Below, piece by piece: positions 1 to 6,676 of a stretch of DNA of 64,000 bases. The stretch is from positions 372,001 through 436,000 of the forward strand of contig NZ_JAMXMY010000001.1 in the NCBI RefSeq assembly GCF_024055795.1. Reading direction: 5' to 3'. Under the pieces are notes generated by a model. It did no database searches, was not told the DNA's origin, and saw only the letters and a list, made by a program, of their open reading frames with translations. Source of the DNA: Actinoallomurus purpureus (GTDB lineage: Bacteria > Actinomycetota > Actinomycetes > Streptosporangiales > Streptosporangiaceae). Both the position numbers and the translations under genes were made by a program. Every line of letters begins with the position of its first letter. Within the stretch, counting starts at the first letter, position 1.

Positions 1-122
1 TCGGTCTTGAAGTACGCGCCGGCCGCGGCGTCCAGCTCGGCCGCCAGCGAGTGCTCGCCGCGCTCGGAGACCTCCGCGTGCGTGTGCATGTCGATCGCCG
101 TCACGGCGTCCAGGTCGATCAT
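1..122 (-). CDS. Amidohydrolase family protein, N-terminal fragment
   Basis: Only the first 40 codons are in the window; the gene runs off the left edge. The protein begins MIDLDAVTAIDMHTHAE. The HxH pair (HTH) near residue 13 is the first metal-binding motif of TIM-barrel amidohydrolases such as the aminocarboxymuconate-semialdehyde decarboxylase group. The start lies 17 bp downstream of the stop of the short-chain dehydrogenase gene on the same strand, so the two are probably co-transcribed and act in one catabolic pathway. The substrate cannot be told from this fragment. Confidence 0.75.
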   Translation of the reverse strand, partial: MIDLDAVTAIDMHTHAEVSERGEHSLAAELDAAAGAYFKT

Positions 123-139
123 CGTCGTCTCCCGTCCGG

Positions 140-1042
140 TCACAGCTTCGGCGCCGGGATGCCGTACGTCTCGGGGTCCTGTCCGACGGACACGGGCCAG
201 GCGGCCGCGACCGAGTCGCCGCTCCAGCCGCCGTCGCGGTAGGCGGCGGTGATCTCCTGCGGGTGGGACCACAGCGAGAGCTTGTCACCGCCGATGCCGA
301 TGCACTGCCCGGTGACGTCCGTGGACGCGTCCGAGGCGAGGTAGACGACCAGGCCCGCGCAGTCCTCGGGAGTGCCGAACGCGTACCCCTTGCGCAGTGT
401 GTCCGGCAGGGGAGTGCCGTCCTTCTCGTACGCCTCGACGTACGGCGCGAACGCCGGGATCGTCCGGGTCATGGCGGTGGCCGCGTTGGGGATCACCGCG
501 TTGGCGGTGATGCCGGCCCGGGCCAGCTCCATCGCCCACGTGCGCACCATCGCGGCGATGCCGGCCTTGGCGGCCGCGTAGTTGGTCTGGCCGAAGTTCC
601 CGCGCTGGCCGGCGGGGGAGCCGGCGACGATGATGCGCCCGCCCTCACCCTGCTCCCGCAGGCGTACGGCCGCGGCGCGGACGCACGTGAACGTGCCGCG
701 CAGGTGCACCCCGATCACGGTGTCGAAGTCCTCGTCCGACATCTTCCACAGCACCCGGTCGCGCAGCACGCCGGCGTTGGTGATCATCGCGTCCAGCCGG
801 CCGAACCCGTCCACGGCCCGCGCGACCAGCGCCTCGGCGGTCTCGATGCTGCCGACCGGGCGTACCTCGGCGACGGCCCGGCCGCCGGCCCCGGTGATCT
901 GCTTGACCGCCGTCTCGGCGGCGTCGGCGTCCACGTCGTTCACCACCACCGCCGCGCCGGCGGAGGCGAGGGCGGAGGCGTAGGCGAGGCCGAGGCCGCG
1001 GCCGGCGCCGGTGACGACGGCGACCTTGCCCGTGAGATCCAT
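140..1042 (-). CDS. Short-chain dehydrogenase/reductase (SDR)
   Basis: A 300-residue classical-type SDR, predicted to be a cytosolic NAD(P)-dependent oxidoreductase of a hydroxyl/keto substrate. The cofactor motif TGAGRGLG is at residues 11-18, the NAG motif at 89-91, and the catalytic residues are Ser142, Tyr155 and Lys159 (YAAAK). The tail of about 60 residues after the core resembles SDRs of acyl-CoA and steroid/fatty-acid catabolism (family knowledge, not proof). The ATG at 1042 is chosen because GAAGGGAA precedes it by about 8 nt and the Rossmann strand begins directly after; a longer reading frame upstream has no family support. It is the first gene of an operon with the amidohydrolase, divergent from a PaaX-type regulator. 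A promoter lies at 1095-1123. Confidence 0.88.
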   Translation of the reverse strand: MDLTGKVAVVTGAGRGLGLAYASALASAGAAVVVNDVDADAAETAVKQITGAGGRAVAEVRPVGSIETAEALVARAVDGFGRLDAMITNAGVLRDRVLWKMSDEDFDTVIGVHLRGTFTCVRAAAVRLREQGEGGRIIVAGSPAGQRGNFGQTNYAAAKAGIAAMVRTWAMELARAGITANAVIPNAATAMTRTIPAFAPYVEAYEKDGTPLPDTLRKGYAFGTPEDCAGLVVYLASDASTDVTGQCIGIGGDKLSLWSHPQEITAAYRDGGWSGDSVAAAWPVSVGQDPETYGIPAPKL

Positions 1043-1094
1043 CAGACGGGTTCCCTTCAGCGCGGAGCCGGGAGAGGAACCTCCGGCAACGACA

Positions 1095-1123
1095 AAATTA
1101 GGCAGATTCGATACTGTCGTCAA
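1095..1123 (-). promoter_or_regulatory. Predicted promoter of the SDR-amidohydrolase operon
   Basis: On the minus strand TTGACG (1123-1118) and TAATTT (1100-1095) are separated by exactly 17 nt, a near-consensus housekeeping promoter about 50 bp upstream of the SDR start. The -35 box lies inside the palindrome at 1110-1127, as expected of a repressed promoter. Confidence 0.6.
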
Positions 1124-1127
1124 TATC
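1110..1127. promoter_or_regulatory. Imperfect palindrome, candidate operator
   Basis: The 18-bp element starts GATAC and ends with GTATC-like TATC; 14 of 18 positions obey dyad symmetry around GTCG. It overlaps the -35 box of the SDR promoter and lies about 90 bp before the divergent PaaX-type gene. Binding by that regulator is inferred from position only. Confidence 0.45.
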
Positions 1128-1217
1128 TTGCCCAATGATTGCCCGTACGGTCGCGTGACCGGCGTGTCCAGCGCCTACGCTGTCCTGGTGACCCGAATCG
1201 ATCAGGTCGAGGCCGAC

Positions 1218-2060
1218 ATGTCGTCGGTCGCCGCCCCCGACGGGGGCGACGCGGTGGAGAGCGCACCGCGCCCCCAGTCGCTGATGCTCAGCTTCTTCGG
1301 CATCCACGTGCTGGGGCGCCAGGTCGCGCTGTCGTCCGCCAGCATCATCGACGTCCTGGCGCGCGCCGGGGTCGGAGAGGACGCCGTACGCTCGACGCTC
1401 ACCCGGATGGTCCGCCGGGACCTCCTGGAGCGCCACCGGCGCGGCCGCAAGATGTACTTCGGGCTCACGCCCCGCGCCGTCGAGGTGCTGCGGGACGGGC
1501 ACCGGCGCGTGTGGCAGACCGGTGCCGTCAACCGCGCGTGGGACGGCACCTGGACCATCGTGGGATTCTCCCTGCCCGACTCCTGGCGCCGGGAGCGGCA
1601 CGACCTGCGCTCCCGCCTGCTGTGGGGCGGGTTCGGGCCACTACAGAGCGGCATGTGGGCCGCGCCCGGCCGGGTCGACATCGCCGCGCTGGTCGACGGG
1701 CTCGGCCTGGAGGCACACCTCAAGGCGTTCCAGGGCGCGGCCGTCGAGCCCACCGACGCCGCGCGGTTGATCGACGCGGCCTTCGACGTCGCCGGCATCG
1801 CCCGGCGTTACCAGGCGTTCCTGGCCCGCTGGGACCGCCCGGAGCCCGTCGCCGAGACCGACGACCTCGCCCGCCAGCTGCTGCTGCACACCGACTGGCT
1901 CGACCTCGTACGCCGCGACCCCCACCTGCCCGCCGAGCACCTGCCCGGCGACTGGCCCGCGGTTCGCGCCGAGAAGGTCTTCCACTCCCTCGCCCACCGC
2001 TACGAGGAGCCGGCCCGCGCCGGAGCCGCCGCGATCCTCGACGGCATCGCCCTGGACTGA
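1218..2060 (+). CDS. PaaX family transcriptional regulator
   Basis: A 280-residue PaaX-like GntR-type repressor. Residues 15-85 form the winged helix (starting PRPQSLMLSFFGIHVLG, with the recognition stretch VRSTLTRMVRRDLLE), followed by the PaaX central domain (TWTIVGFSLPDSWRRERHDL, LWGGFGPLQSGMWAAPG) and the C-terminal PaaX-C domain. Known family members sense aryl-CoA or acyl-CoA thioesters and repress neighbouring catabolic genes. GAGG 5 nt upstream supports the ATG at 1218. An in-frame GTG at 1188, 7 nt after a TACGCT -10-like box, could give a leaderless transcript with 10 extra residues. It is divergent from the SDR operon, its likely target. Confidence 0.88.
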   Translation: MSSVAAPDGGDAVESAPRPQSLMLSFFGIHVLGRQVALSSASIIDVLARAGVGEDAVRSTLTRMVRRDLLERHRRGRKMYFGLTPRAVEVLRDGHRRVWQTGAVNRAWDGTWTIVGFSLPDSWRRERHDLRSRLLWGGFGPLQSGMWAAPGRVDIAALVDGLGLEAHLKAFQGAAVEPTDAARLIDAAFDVAGIARRYQAFLARWDRPEPVAETDDLARQLLLHTDWLDLVRRDPHLPAEHLPGDWPAVRAEKVFHSLAHRYEEPARAGAAAILDGIALD

Positions 2061-2062
2061 TC

Positions 2063-2094
2063 CGGACGCCGGGAGCGGGCGGACCAGGCGTCCG
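2063..2094. terminator. Hairpin between convergent genes
   Basis: CGGACGCC and its reverse complement GGCGTCCG are separated by 16 nt, directly after the PaaX-type stop and before the stop of the convergent dipeptidase gene. There is no U-tract, which is usual in high-GC actinomycetes. Confidence 0.4.
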
Positions 2095-2139
2095 ATCCGA
2101 GGCGGCGTCGCGGGAGAGCTCGGCGTCCGGTACGGGGCG

Positions 2140-3360
2140 TCAGCGCGCGGCGTCCTGGGACGGCTCGGCGTCCGTGATCCGCATGATCGAGGGCTTCTCG
2201 GTGGCGCGCAGCCCGTCGGCCACGGCTTCGGCGTCGCGCAGCACGCGCACCGCGTTCTTCCACGTCAGCTTGGCGAGATCGGCCTCGCTCCAGCCGCGGC
2301 CGAGCAGTTCGGCGATGAGGTTCGGATAGCCGGAGACGTCCTCCAGCCCGGCGGGCGTGAACGCGGTGCCGTCGTAGTCGCCGCCGATGCCGATGTGGTC
2401 GATCCCCGCCACCTCGCGCATGTGGTCCAGGTGGTCGGCGACGGTCGCGGGCGTCGCCACCGGCCGCGGGTGCGACGTCTCGTACTCCCGCTGCACCTTC
2501 ATCGCCTCCGGCGTGGTGTCCAGCGGATCCAGGCCGTGGGCGCGCATGTTCTCGTCGGCCGCCCGCGTCCACGCGATGGCGTCGGGAAGCACGAACTTCG
2601 GCACGAACGTGGCCATCGCGACTCCGCCGTTGGCGGACAGCCTCTCCAGTACGTCGTCGGGGATGTTGCGCGGATGGTCGCACACCGCCCGCGAGGAGGA
2701 GTGCGAGAAGACCACCGGCGCCCGGCTGACCCGCAACGCGTCCCGCATCGTGTCGGCGGACACGTGGGACAGGTCCACGAGCATGCCCAGCCGGTTCATC
2801 TCCCGCACGACCTCCTCGCCGAAGGCGGTGAGGCCCCGGGCGACCGGCTCGTCCGTGGCGGAGTCCGCCCACGGCACGTTGTCGTTGTGCGTGAGCGTCA
2901 TGTAGCGGACGCCCAGCGCGTACAGCGCGCGCAGAGTGGCGAGCGAGCACGCGATGGAGTGCCCGCCCTCCGCCCCCAGCAGTGAGGCGATCCGTCCTTC
3001 GGCACGGGCCGCCTCCACGTCGCCGGCGGTGAGGGCGAGCCGCAGCCGGTCCGGATAGCGCTCGACCAGCGCCCGTACGCAGTCGATCTGTTCCAGCGTG
3101 GCACTGACCGCCGCGTCGCCCGCAAGATCCGACGGCACGTACACCGACCAGAACTGCGCGCCCACCCCGCCGGCGCGCAGCCGGGGCAGGTCGGTGTGGA
3201 GGAAGGCCGACTGGTCGACCGCGACGTCACGGCGGTCCAGGTCGTAGCCGACCTGCTCACGCAGCGCCCACGGAAGATCGTTGTGGCCGTCCACCACCGG
3301 GTGTTCGGCCAGCAGCGCGCGGGCGCGCTCCAGCATGACCGGATCTGCGACATATGCCAT
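2140..3360 (-). CDS. Membrane dipeptidase, peptidase family M19
   Basis: A 406-residue renal-dipeptidase-type zinc enzyme that hydrolyses dipeptides (some members act on D-residue-containing or cyclic amide substrates). Zinc ligands are visible: HND (His26, Asp28) in VVDGHNDLP, Glu in LLGAEGGHS, His in VDLSHVS and His in [10 protein letters not shown], followed by the late IGIGGDYDG motif. No signal peptide is present, so it is probably cytosolic. The ATG at 3360 gives the usual family N-terminus; the upstream AGGTCGG is only a weak ribosome site. It is a single gene convergent with the PaaX-type regulator, with no obvious operon partner. Confidence 0.9.
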   Translation of the reverse strand: MAYVADPVMLERARALLAEHPVVDGHNDLPWALREQVGYDLDRRDVAVDQSAFLHTDLPRLRAGGVGAQFWSVYVPSDLAGDAAVSATLEQIDCVRALVERYPDRLRLALTAGDVEAARAEGRIASLLGAEGGHSIACSLATLRALYALGVRYMTLTHNDNVPWADSATDEPVARGLTAFGEEVVREMNRLGMLVDLSHVSADTMRDALRVSRAPVVFSHSSSRAVCDHPRNIPDDVLERLSANGGVAMATFVPKFVLPDAIAWTRAADENMRAHGLDPLDTTPEAMKVQREYETSHPRPVATPATVADHLDHMREVAGIDHIGIGGDYDGTAFTPAGLEDVSGYPNLIAELLGRGWSEADLAKLTWKNAVRVLRDAEAVADGLRATEKPSIMRITDAEPSQDAAR

Positions 3361-3538
3361 TGCCGACCTGCGTCCCCACTGTGCTCGGCTGATCGTTTCG
3401 GGTCGATCCCAGCCTAGGCGGGCGACCGGTCGGGAGGTAGAGGCCGGGGCCATCCGCCACCGGCCGGGACGACGGGAGGGCTCCGTCGCGCGCGAGGAGC
3501 CCAGACCGGGTCCTGGCCGGTCGCCCCACAACCGGACC

Positions 3539-3670
3539 TGCGACCCGGGCGGTGCCACCATCTGCGCCTGGCAGTTCCAGGTGAACAAGACCTATCCGAA
3601 GGGCACCGTCATCGCCGGCGGTGGCAAGTGGAACGGCAAGTGGCTCGGTATTCCCACGCTCATCCTGTGA
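3539..3670 (+). pseudogene. Possible C-terminal remnant of a secreted-type protein
   Basis: This stretch reads [19 protein letters not shown] and continues through GGGKWNGKWLG to a stop at 3668-3670. Its Lys/Asn/Gly/Trp-rich composition is unlike the Arg/Pro/Ala-rich shadow translations around it, and it resembles the end of a small extracellular protein. No start codon with a ribosome site can be attached, and the codons upstream in the frame look non-coding. I do not recognise the family. It could be coincidence. Confidence 0.25.
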
Positions 3671-3857
3671 ACCCTCCTTCGGCTCAGCGGGGCGGGCGCA
3701 TGACGGCCTCCAGTTCGCCGAGACTCCGGCCTCTGTGTTCGCGCCAGTCCTCCCGACTCGATCGCTCGGCGCCCGACGGCGTTCCCGGTCCAGCACGGTC
3801 CGGGCGGCCGTCGGGCGCCGAGCATGTGCGGGCGGGCCGTCGCGGAGGGGCGTCGCC

Positions 3858-3883
3858 GATATGAGGAAACGTTTCCTCATATC
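3858..3883. promoter_or_regulatory. Perfect 26-bp palindrome, LacI-type operator candidate
   Basis: The left arm GATATGAGGAAAC is followed immediately by its exact reverse complement, with no spacer. The core GGAAACGTTTCC, with a central CG, is typical of LacI/GalR-family operators. It lies 150 bp upstream of the VY-repeat gene. No LacI-family gene is in the window. Confidence 0.55.
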
Positions 3884-4035
3884 TCGCGCTAACGGGTACG
3901 TTTGCGCCGATATTACGGTCTCCTGGTATAGCGGGACGATTGCCGAGAGATACTGCTGCCATGACACCCTGAAGTCTCACGGTAAAGGGTGAAATTCGTC
4001 GAGCTTTTTCCTGTCTGCTCGAGAGGTGATCTGGC

Positions 4036-4398
4036 ATGCTGAGAAAAGCGATGGCGGCCTGTGGCCTGGTGGCGGCCGCGGCGACGGCTTCCCTGATCGG
4101 GACGTCACCCGCGCTCGCCGATGACGGCGACGGTGTGTACGGCAGCACGATCGTCTACACGCCATCGACGGTCTATTCACCGTCGACCGCATACGTACCT
4201 TCCACGGTGTACTCGCCTTCCACCGCCTACACGCCGTCTGTCGTGTATTCGCCGTCCACCGTGTACTCGCCCTCGACGGTCTACACGCCGTCCACCGTCT
4301 ATTCACCGTCGACCGTTTACACGCCTTCGACGGTTTATGCGCCATCAGGCGTGTACACGCGGACCGTTATCCAAACGCCGGTTCGGTACATCGATTGA
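4036..4398 (+). CDS. Secreted VYxPST hexapeptide-repeat protein
   Basis: A 120-residue protein of unknown function. Residues 1-28 form a Sec signal peptide (MLRKAMAACGLV, hydrophobic run, cleavage after SPALA). The mature part is almost wholly hexapeptide repeats: 13 hexads at residues 34-111, of which 11 (40-105) fit [VA]Y-x-P-S-x, most often VYSPST or VYTPST; a short non-repeat tail TRTVIQTPVRYID follows. Regular Tyr, Pro, Ser and Thr recall structural or cross-linkable wall proteins such as plant extensins, but no homology is claimed. GAGAGGTG 6 nt upstream fixes the start. The DNA is less GC-rich than its neighbours. It stands alone and converges with the membrane-protein gene. Confidence 0.8.
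   Translation: MLRKAMAACGLVAAAATASLIGTSPALADDGDGVYGSTIVYTPSTVYSPSTAYVPSTVYSPSTAYTPSVVYSPSTVYSPSTVYTPSTVYSPSTVYTPSTVYAPSGVYTRTVIQTPVRYID
4135..4368 (+). repeat. Tandem 18-bp coding repeats
   Basis: Thirteen 18-bp units, each encoding one hexapeptide. Units differ mainly at synonymous positions (tattcaccgtcgacc against tactcgccctcgacg), so the protein repeat is better conserved than the DNA, which suggests selection on the peptide. Confidence 0.85.
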
Positions 4399-4502
4399 TC
4401 TCGGGGGCGCCGCGCCTCTCGGAGTGGTCCGATCGGCGTTCGCGCGCGTGGGCGGCGAATCGCCCACCTCAGGCACGCTCCGCCCGCTGCCGTCCTGGAC
4501 GG

Positions 4503-4934
4503 TCAGCCGCCCGGGCAGTCACATCCGCCGCTGTAGCAGGGGCAGTAGCCCGACGGGAGCGGCGCGGGGCGGCGGAGCTCGTGCTGGTGGATGTCATGTG
4601 CGGCGCCCACGCCACAGATCGCGCCGTAGGCGATTCCCGGTAGCACCCCCACGACGATCAAGACGGCGGTCGCGACCCACCGTCGGGTGACCACGCAGAC
4701 GAACACGGCCGCCAGGGGCAGCACGAGTGCGCAGCCGACCGAGGTGATCAGGAGCCGGTCGGACCGAAGAGTCTGCCGTTCGGTGAGCTGACAGCCTTCG
4801 AAGCAGATCATGGGTTCGATCGCCTTGAAGAAGAACGCGAGCGTGCCACCGATCCAGCCGACGGTGAGGAGCAGCAGCGCCACGCCGGTGACGGTCCGCA
4901 CCGTCGTTCGCGGTGGGAGCCTCGTGTCGATCAT
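4503..4934 (-). CDS. Small membrane protein with Cys-rich C-terminus
   Basis: A 143-residue protein of unknown function. It has three hydrophobic spans at about residues 14-36, 61-85 and 88-112, a Cys pair in the first loop (MICFEGCQ), and a Cys/Gly-rich tail, GYCPCYSGGCDCPGG, that could bind metal or be lipid- or disulphide-modified. There is no clear ribosome site before the ATG at 4934; an ATG 12 nt upstream runs straight into a stop, so the message may be leaderless. It stands alone and converges with the VY-repeat gene, just downstream of an inverted repeat at 4971-4984. Confidence 0.6.
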   Translation of the reverse strand: MIDTRLPPRTTVRTVTGVALLLLTVGWIGGTLAFFFKAIEPMICFEGCQLTERQTLRSDRLLITSVGCALVLPLAAVFVCVVTRRWVATAVLIVVGVLPGIAYGAICGVGAAHDIHQHELRRPAPLPSGYCPCYSGGCDCPGG

Positions 4935-4970
4935 GTACGCAGCATGACAACGCCCACCGTGCGCCGACGA

Positions 4971-4984
4971 GAGTACAAGTACTC
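4971..4984. promoter_or_regulatory. Short inverted repeat upstream of the Cys-tail membrane protein
   Basis: GAGTAC-AA-GTACTC, 6-bp arms with a 2-bp spacer, about 40 bp upstream of the start at 4934. It is a plausible operator; no cognate regulator is identified. Confidence 0.3.
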
Positions 4985-5131
4985 AAACCACGCCCCCGGA
5001 CGAGCAAGTGTGCCGTCGCGCGCCCGGAATCGGCCATTGCGATCCGGGCCACGCAGCGTTCATGGGACGTCTATGCGCACTAAATGATCAAGAGGGCAGG
5101 CGTTGGTCCGCTCTCGCAAGGCTCCCGGGCC

Positions 5132-5629
5132 ATGAAGATCATCTTGCCGCGTACGCGTCTGGCGCTGACCGCCGGTCTCGCCGCCTCGTTCCTCACCATC
5201 TCCGGCTCGTTCACCTCGGCATCGGCCGCCACCTACTGGACCTTCAAGAGCCGACAGAACGGTAGGTGCCTCACCGGATCGACGAGCGGAAAGGCCTGGG
5301 TCGCCGGTTGCACCGGCGGCAGCACCCAGCAGTGGGACTGGGTCGGTAGCGGCAGCCGTTACAACCAGCTGAAGAACCGGGCCACCGGCACCTGCCTCAC
5401 GACGGATTTCAAGACGTACAACAACGCGCTCTGGCTGAGCACGTGCTCCTCGTCCCGCCCCCCGGGCCAGCTGTTCGGCTACGAGGACGGATACATCGGT
5501 GCCTGGGACTTCTCGGCGTACCGCCTGCGTACGTCCCCGTCCGGGAGCGACGCCGTCTACTCGTCCGACATCACGTACGCGGGCATCGCCGACGGCTACT
5601 ACCAGTGGGCCGTCGGCACCCTCACCTGA
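5132..5629 (+). CDS. Secreted ricin-type beta-trefoil-like protein
   Basis: 165 residues from the ATG at 5132. A Sec signal peptide (MKIILPRTRLALTAGLAASF, cleavage near SASA-ATYW) is followed by a carbohydrate-binding-like domain. Two subdomains are visible: GRCLTGSTSGKAWVAGC ending in QQWDW, and GTCLTTDFKTYNNALWLSTC. The first matches the Q-x-W ricin signature; the third subdomain (YRLRTSPSGSD) is poorly conserved. An earlier in-frame ATG at 5084 would put 16 polar residues before the signal peptide and is less likely. It probably binds glycans outside the cell; no catalytic domain is attached. Confidence 0.75.
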   Translation: MKIILPRTRLALTAGLAASFLTISGSFTSASAATYWTFKSRQNGRCLTGSTSGKAWVAGCTGGSTQQWDWVGSGSRYNQLKNRATGTCLTTDFKTYNNALWLSTCSSSRPPGQLFGYEDGYIGAWDFSAYRLRTSPSGSDAVYSSDITYAGIADGYYQWAVGTLT

Positions 5630-5736
5630 CGGTCCGCGTACCGCAGCGGCGAGCTGCCCTCCTCGTCCGGACGTGATGAGACCATCGGGCACCGGCGTGT
5701 CACACCGGCCGGGAACGCGATGAGGAAGGCGGCAGG

Positions 5737-6645
5737 ATGCGGATCGGACTTCTGGGGACGGGCCCGTGGGCGGAGCTCGCGTACGCCCCGGCCCTGCACG
5801 GCCACCCCGAGGTGGACTTCACCGGGATCTGGGGTCGGCGGCCCGAGGCGGCGAGCGCGCTCGCCGATCGCTTCGGCACACGCCCTTACGCGGACGTGGA
5901 CGCCCTGTTCGCCGATACCGACGCGATCGCGATCGCCCTCCCGCCGGCCGCCCAGGCGCCGCTGGCCGTACGCGCCGCGCGGGCCGGCCGCCACCTGCTG
6001 CTGGACAAACCGCTGGCGGTCGACGTGCCCGGCGCACGGGCGGTCGTGGACGCGGTGAAGGGAGCGGGTGTCGCCTCGGCGGTCTTCTTCACCTCCCGTT
6101 TCGCTGATGGGCCACGGGCCTGGATCGCCGAGCAGGCCCGGCGCGGCGGCTGGTTCACGGCGCACGCCGCGTGGATCGGCGCGATCGACGGCGGGCCGTT
6201 CGCGAACTCGCCGTGGCGGCATGAGAAGGGAGCGCTGTGGGACGTCGGCCCGCACGCCCTGTCCGTGCTGCTTCCCGTGCTCGGCGACGTACGCGAGGTG
6301 GCGTCCGCCACGCCCGGGCCGGGCGACACGGTGCACCTCGTCCTGCGGCACGACGCCGGCGCGTCGAGCACCGTGACGCTCACCCTCACCGCGCCGGGGT
6401 CGGCCGCGGGCTCGGCGGTCGAACTGCGCGGCGACCACGGCGTCACCGCCATGCCGCCGAGCGAGGACACCCCGGTCACCGCGCTGAACCGGATGATCGA
6501 CACTCTGGCCGACTCGGCACGCACCGGCCGCCCTCACGACTGCGACGCCGTCTTCGGCCTGCGTGTCGTGGAGATCCTGGACGAGGCCGCCCGGTCGCTT
6601 CCGCCCGGCAGGGCGCACGGGGACGATACGCAGAGATCTTCTTGA
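5737..6645 (+). CDS. Gfo/Idh/MocA family oxidoreductase
   Basis: A 302-residue NAD(P)-dependent dehydrogenase, probably acting on a sugar, inositol or related polyol in the cytosol. The N-terminal Rossmann motif GLLGTGPWAE is at residues 4-13, and the family's EKP motif appears as DKPLA near residue 89. The C-terminal alpha/beta domain (WRHEKGALWDVGPHALSV) carries the conserved G-x-x-x-D-x-G-x-H pattern. GGCAGG directly before the ATG is the ribosome site. The gene ends 31 bp before the secreted galactanase gene on the same strand; a link to galactan-derived sugar metabolism is only positional. Confidence 0.85.
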   Translation: MRIGLLGTGPWAELAYAPALHGHPEVDFTGIWGRRPEAASALADRFGTRPYADVDALFADTDAIAIALPPAAQAPLAVRAARAGRHLLLDKPLAVDVPGARAVVDAVKGAGVASAVFFTSRFADGPRAWIAEQARRGGWFTAHAAWIGAIDGGPFANSPWRHEKGALWDVGPHALSVLLPVLGDVREVASATPGPGDTVHLVLRHDAGASSTVTLTLTAPGSAAGSAVELRGDHGVTAMPPSEDTPVTALNRMIDTLADSARTGRPHDCDAVFGLRVVEILDEAARSLPPGRAHGDDTQRSS

Positions 6646-6676
6646 CAGTTCTGATCCATCGGTCAGTGTGGTGGCT

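Larger units (their letters stand above)
3361..4035. other. 675-bp region without an intact gene
   Basis: Between the dipeptidase and the VY-repeat protein. It holds a possible 3' gene remnant (3539-3670), a perfect 26-bp palindrome (3858-3883), and a lower-GC stretch (3885-4020) with TATAGC at about 3936 that could carry the promoter of the repeat-protein gene. A small stem (TCGAGC at 3999-4004, GCTCGA at 4017-4022) with a T5 loop abuts the ribosome site of that gene. Confidence 0.5.

Noticed and set aside
4135-4368. CRISPR-like direct repeats
   Set aside because: The 18-bp units have no spacers and are in phase with the reading frame; they encode hexapeptides.
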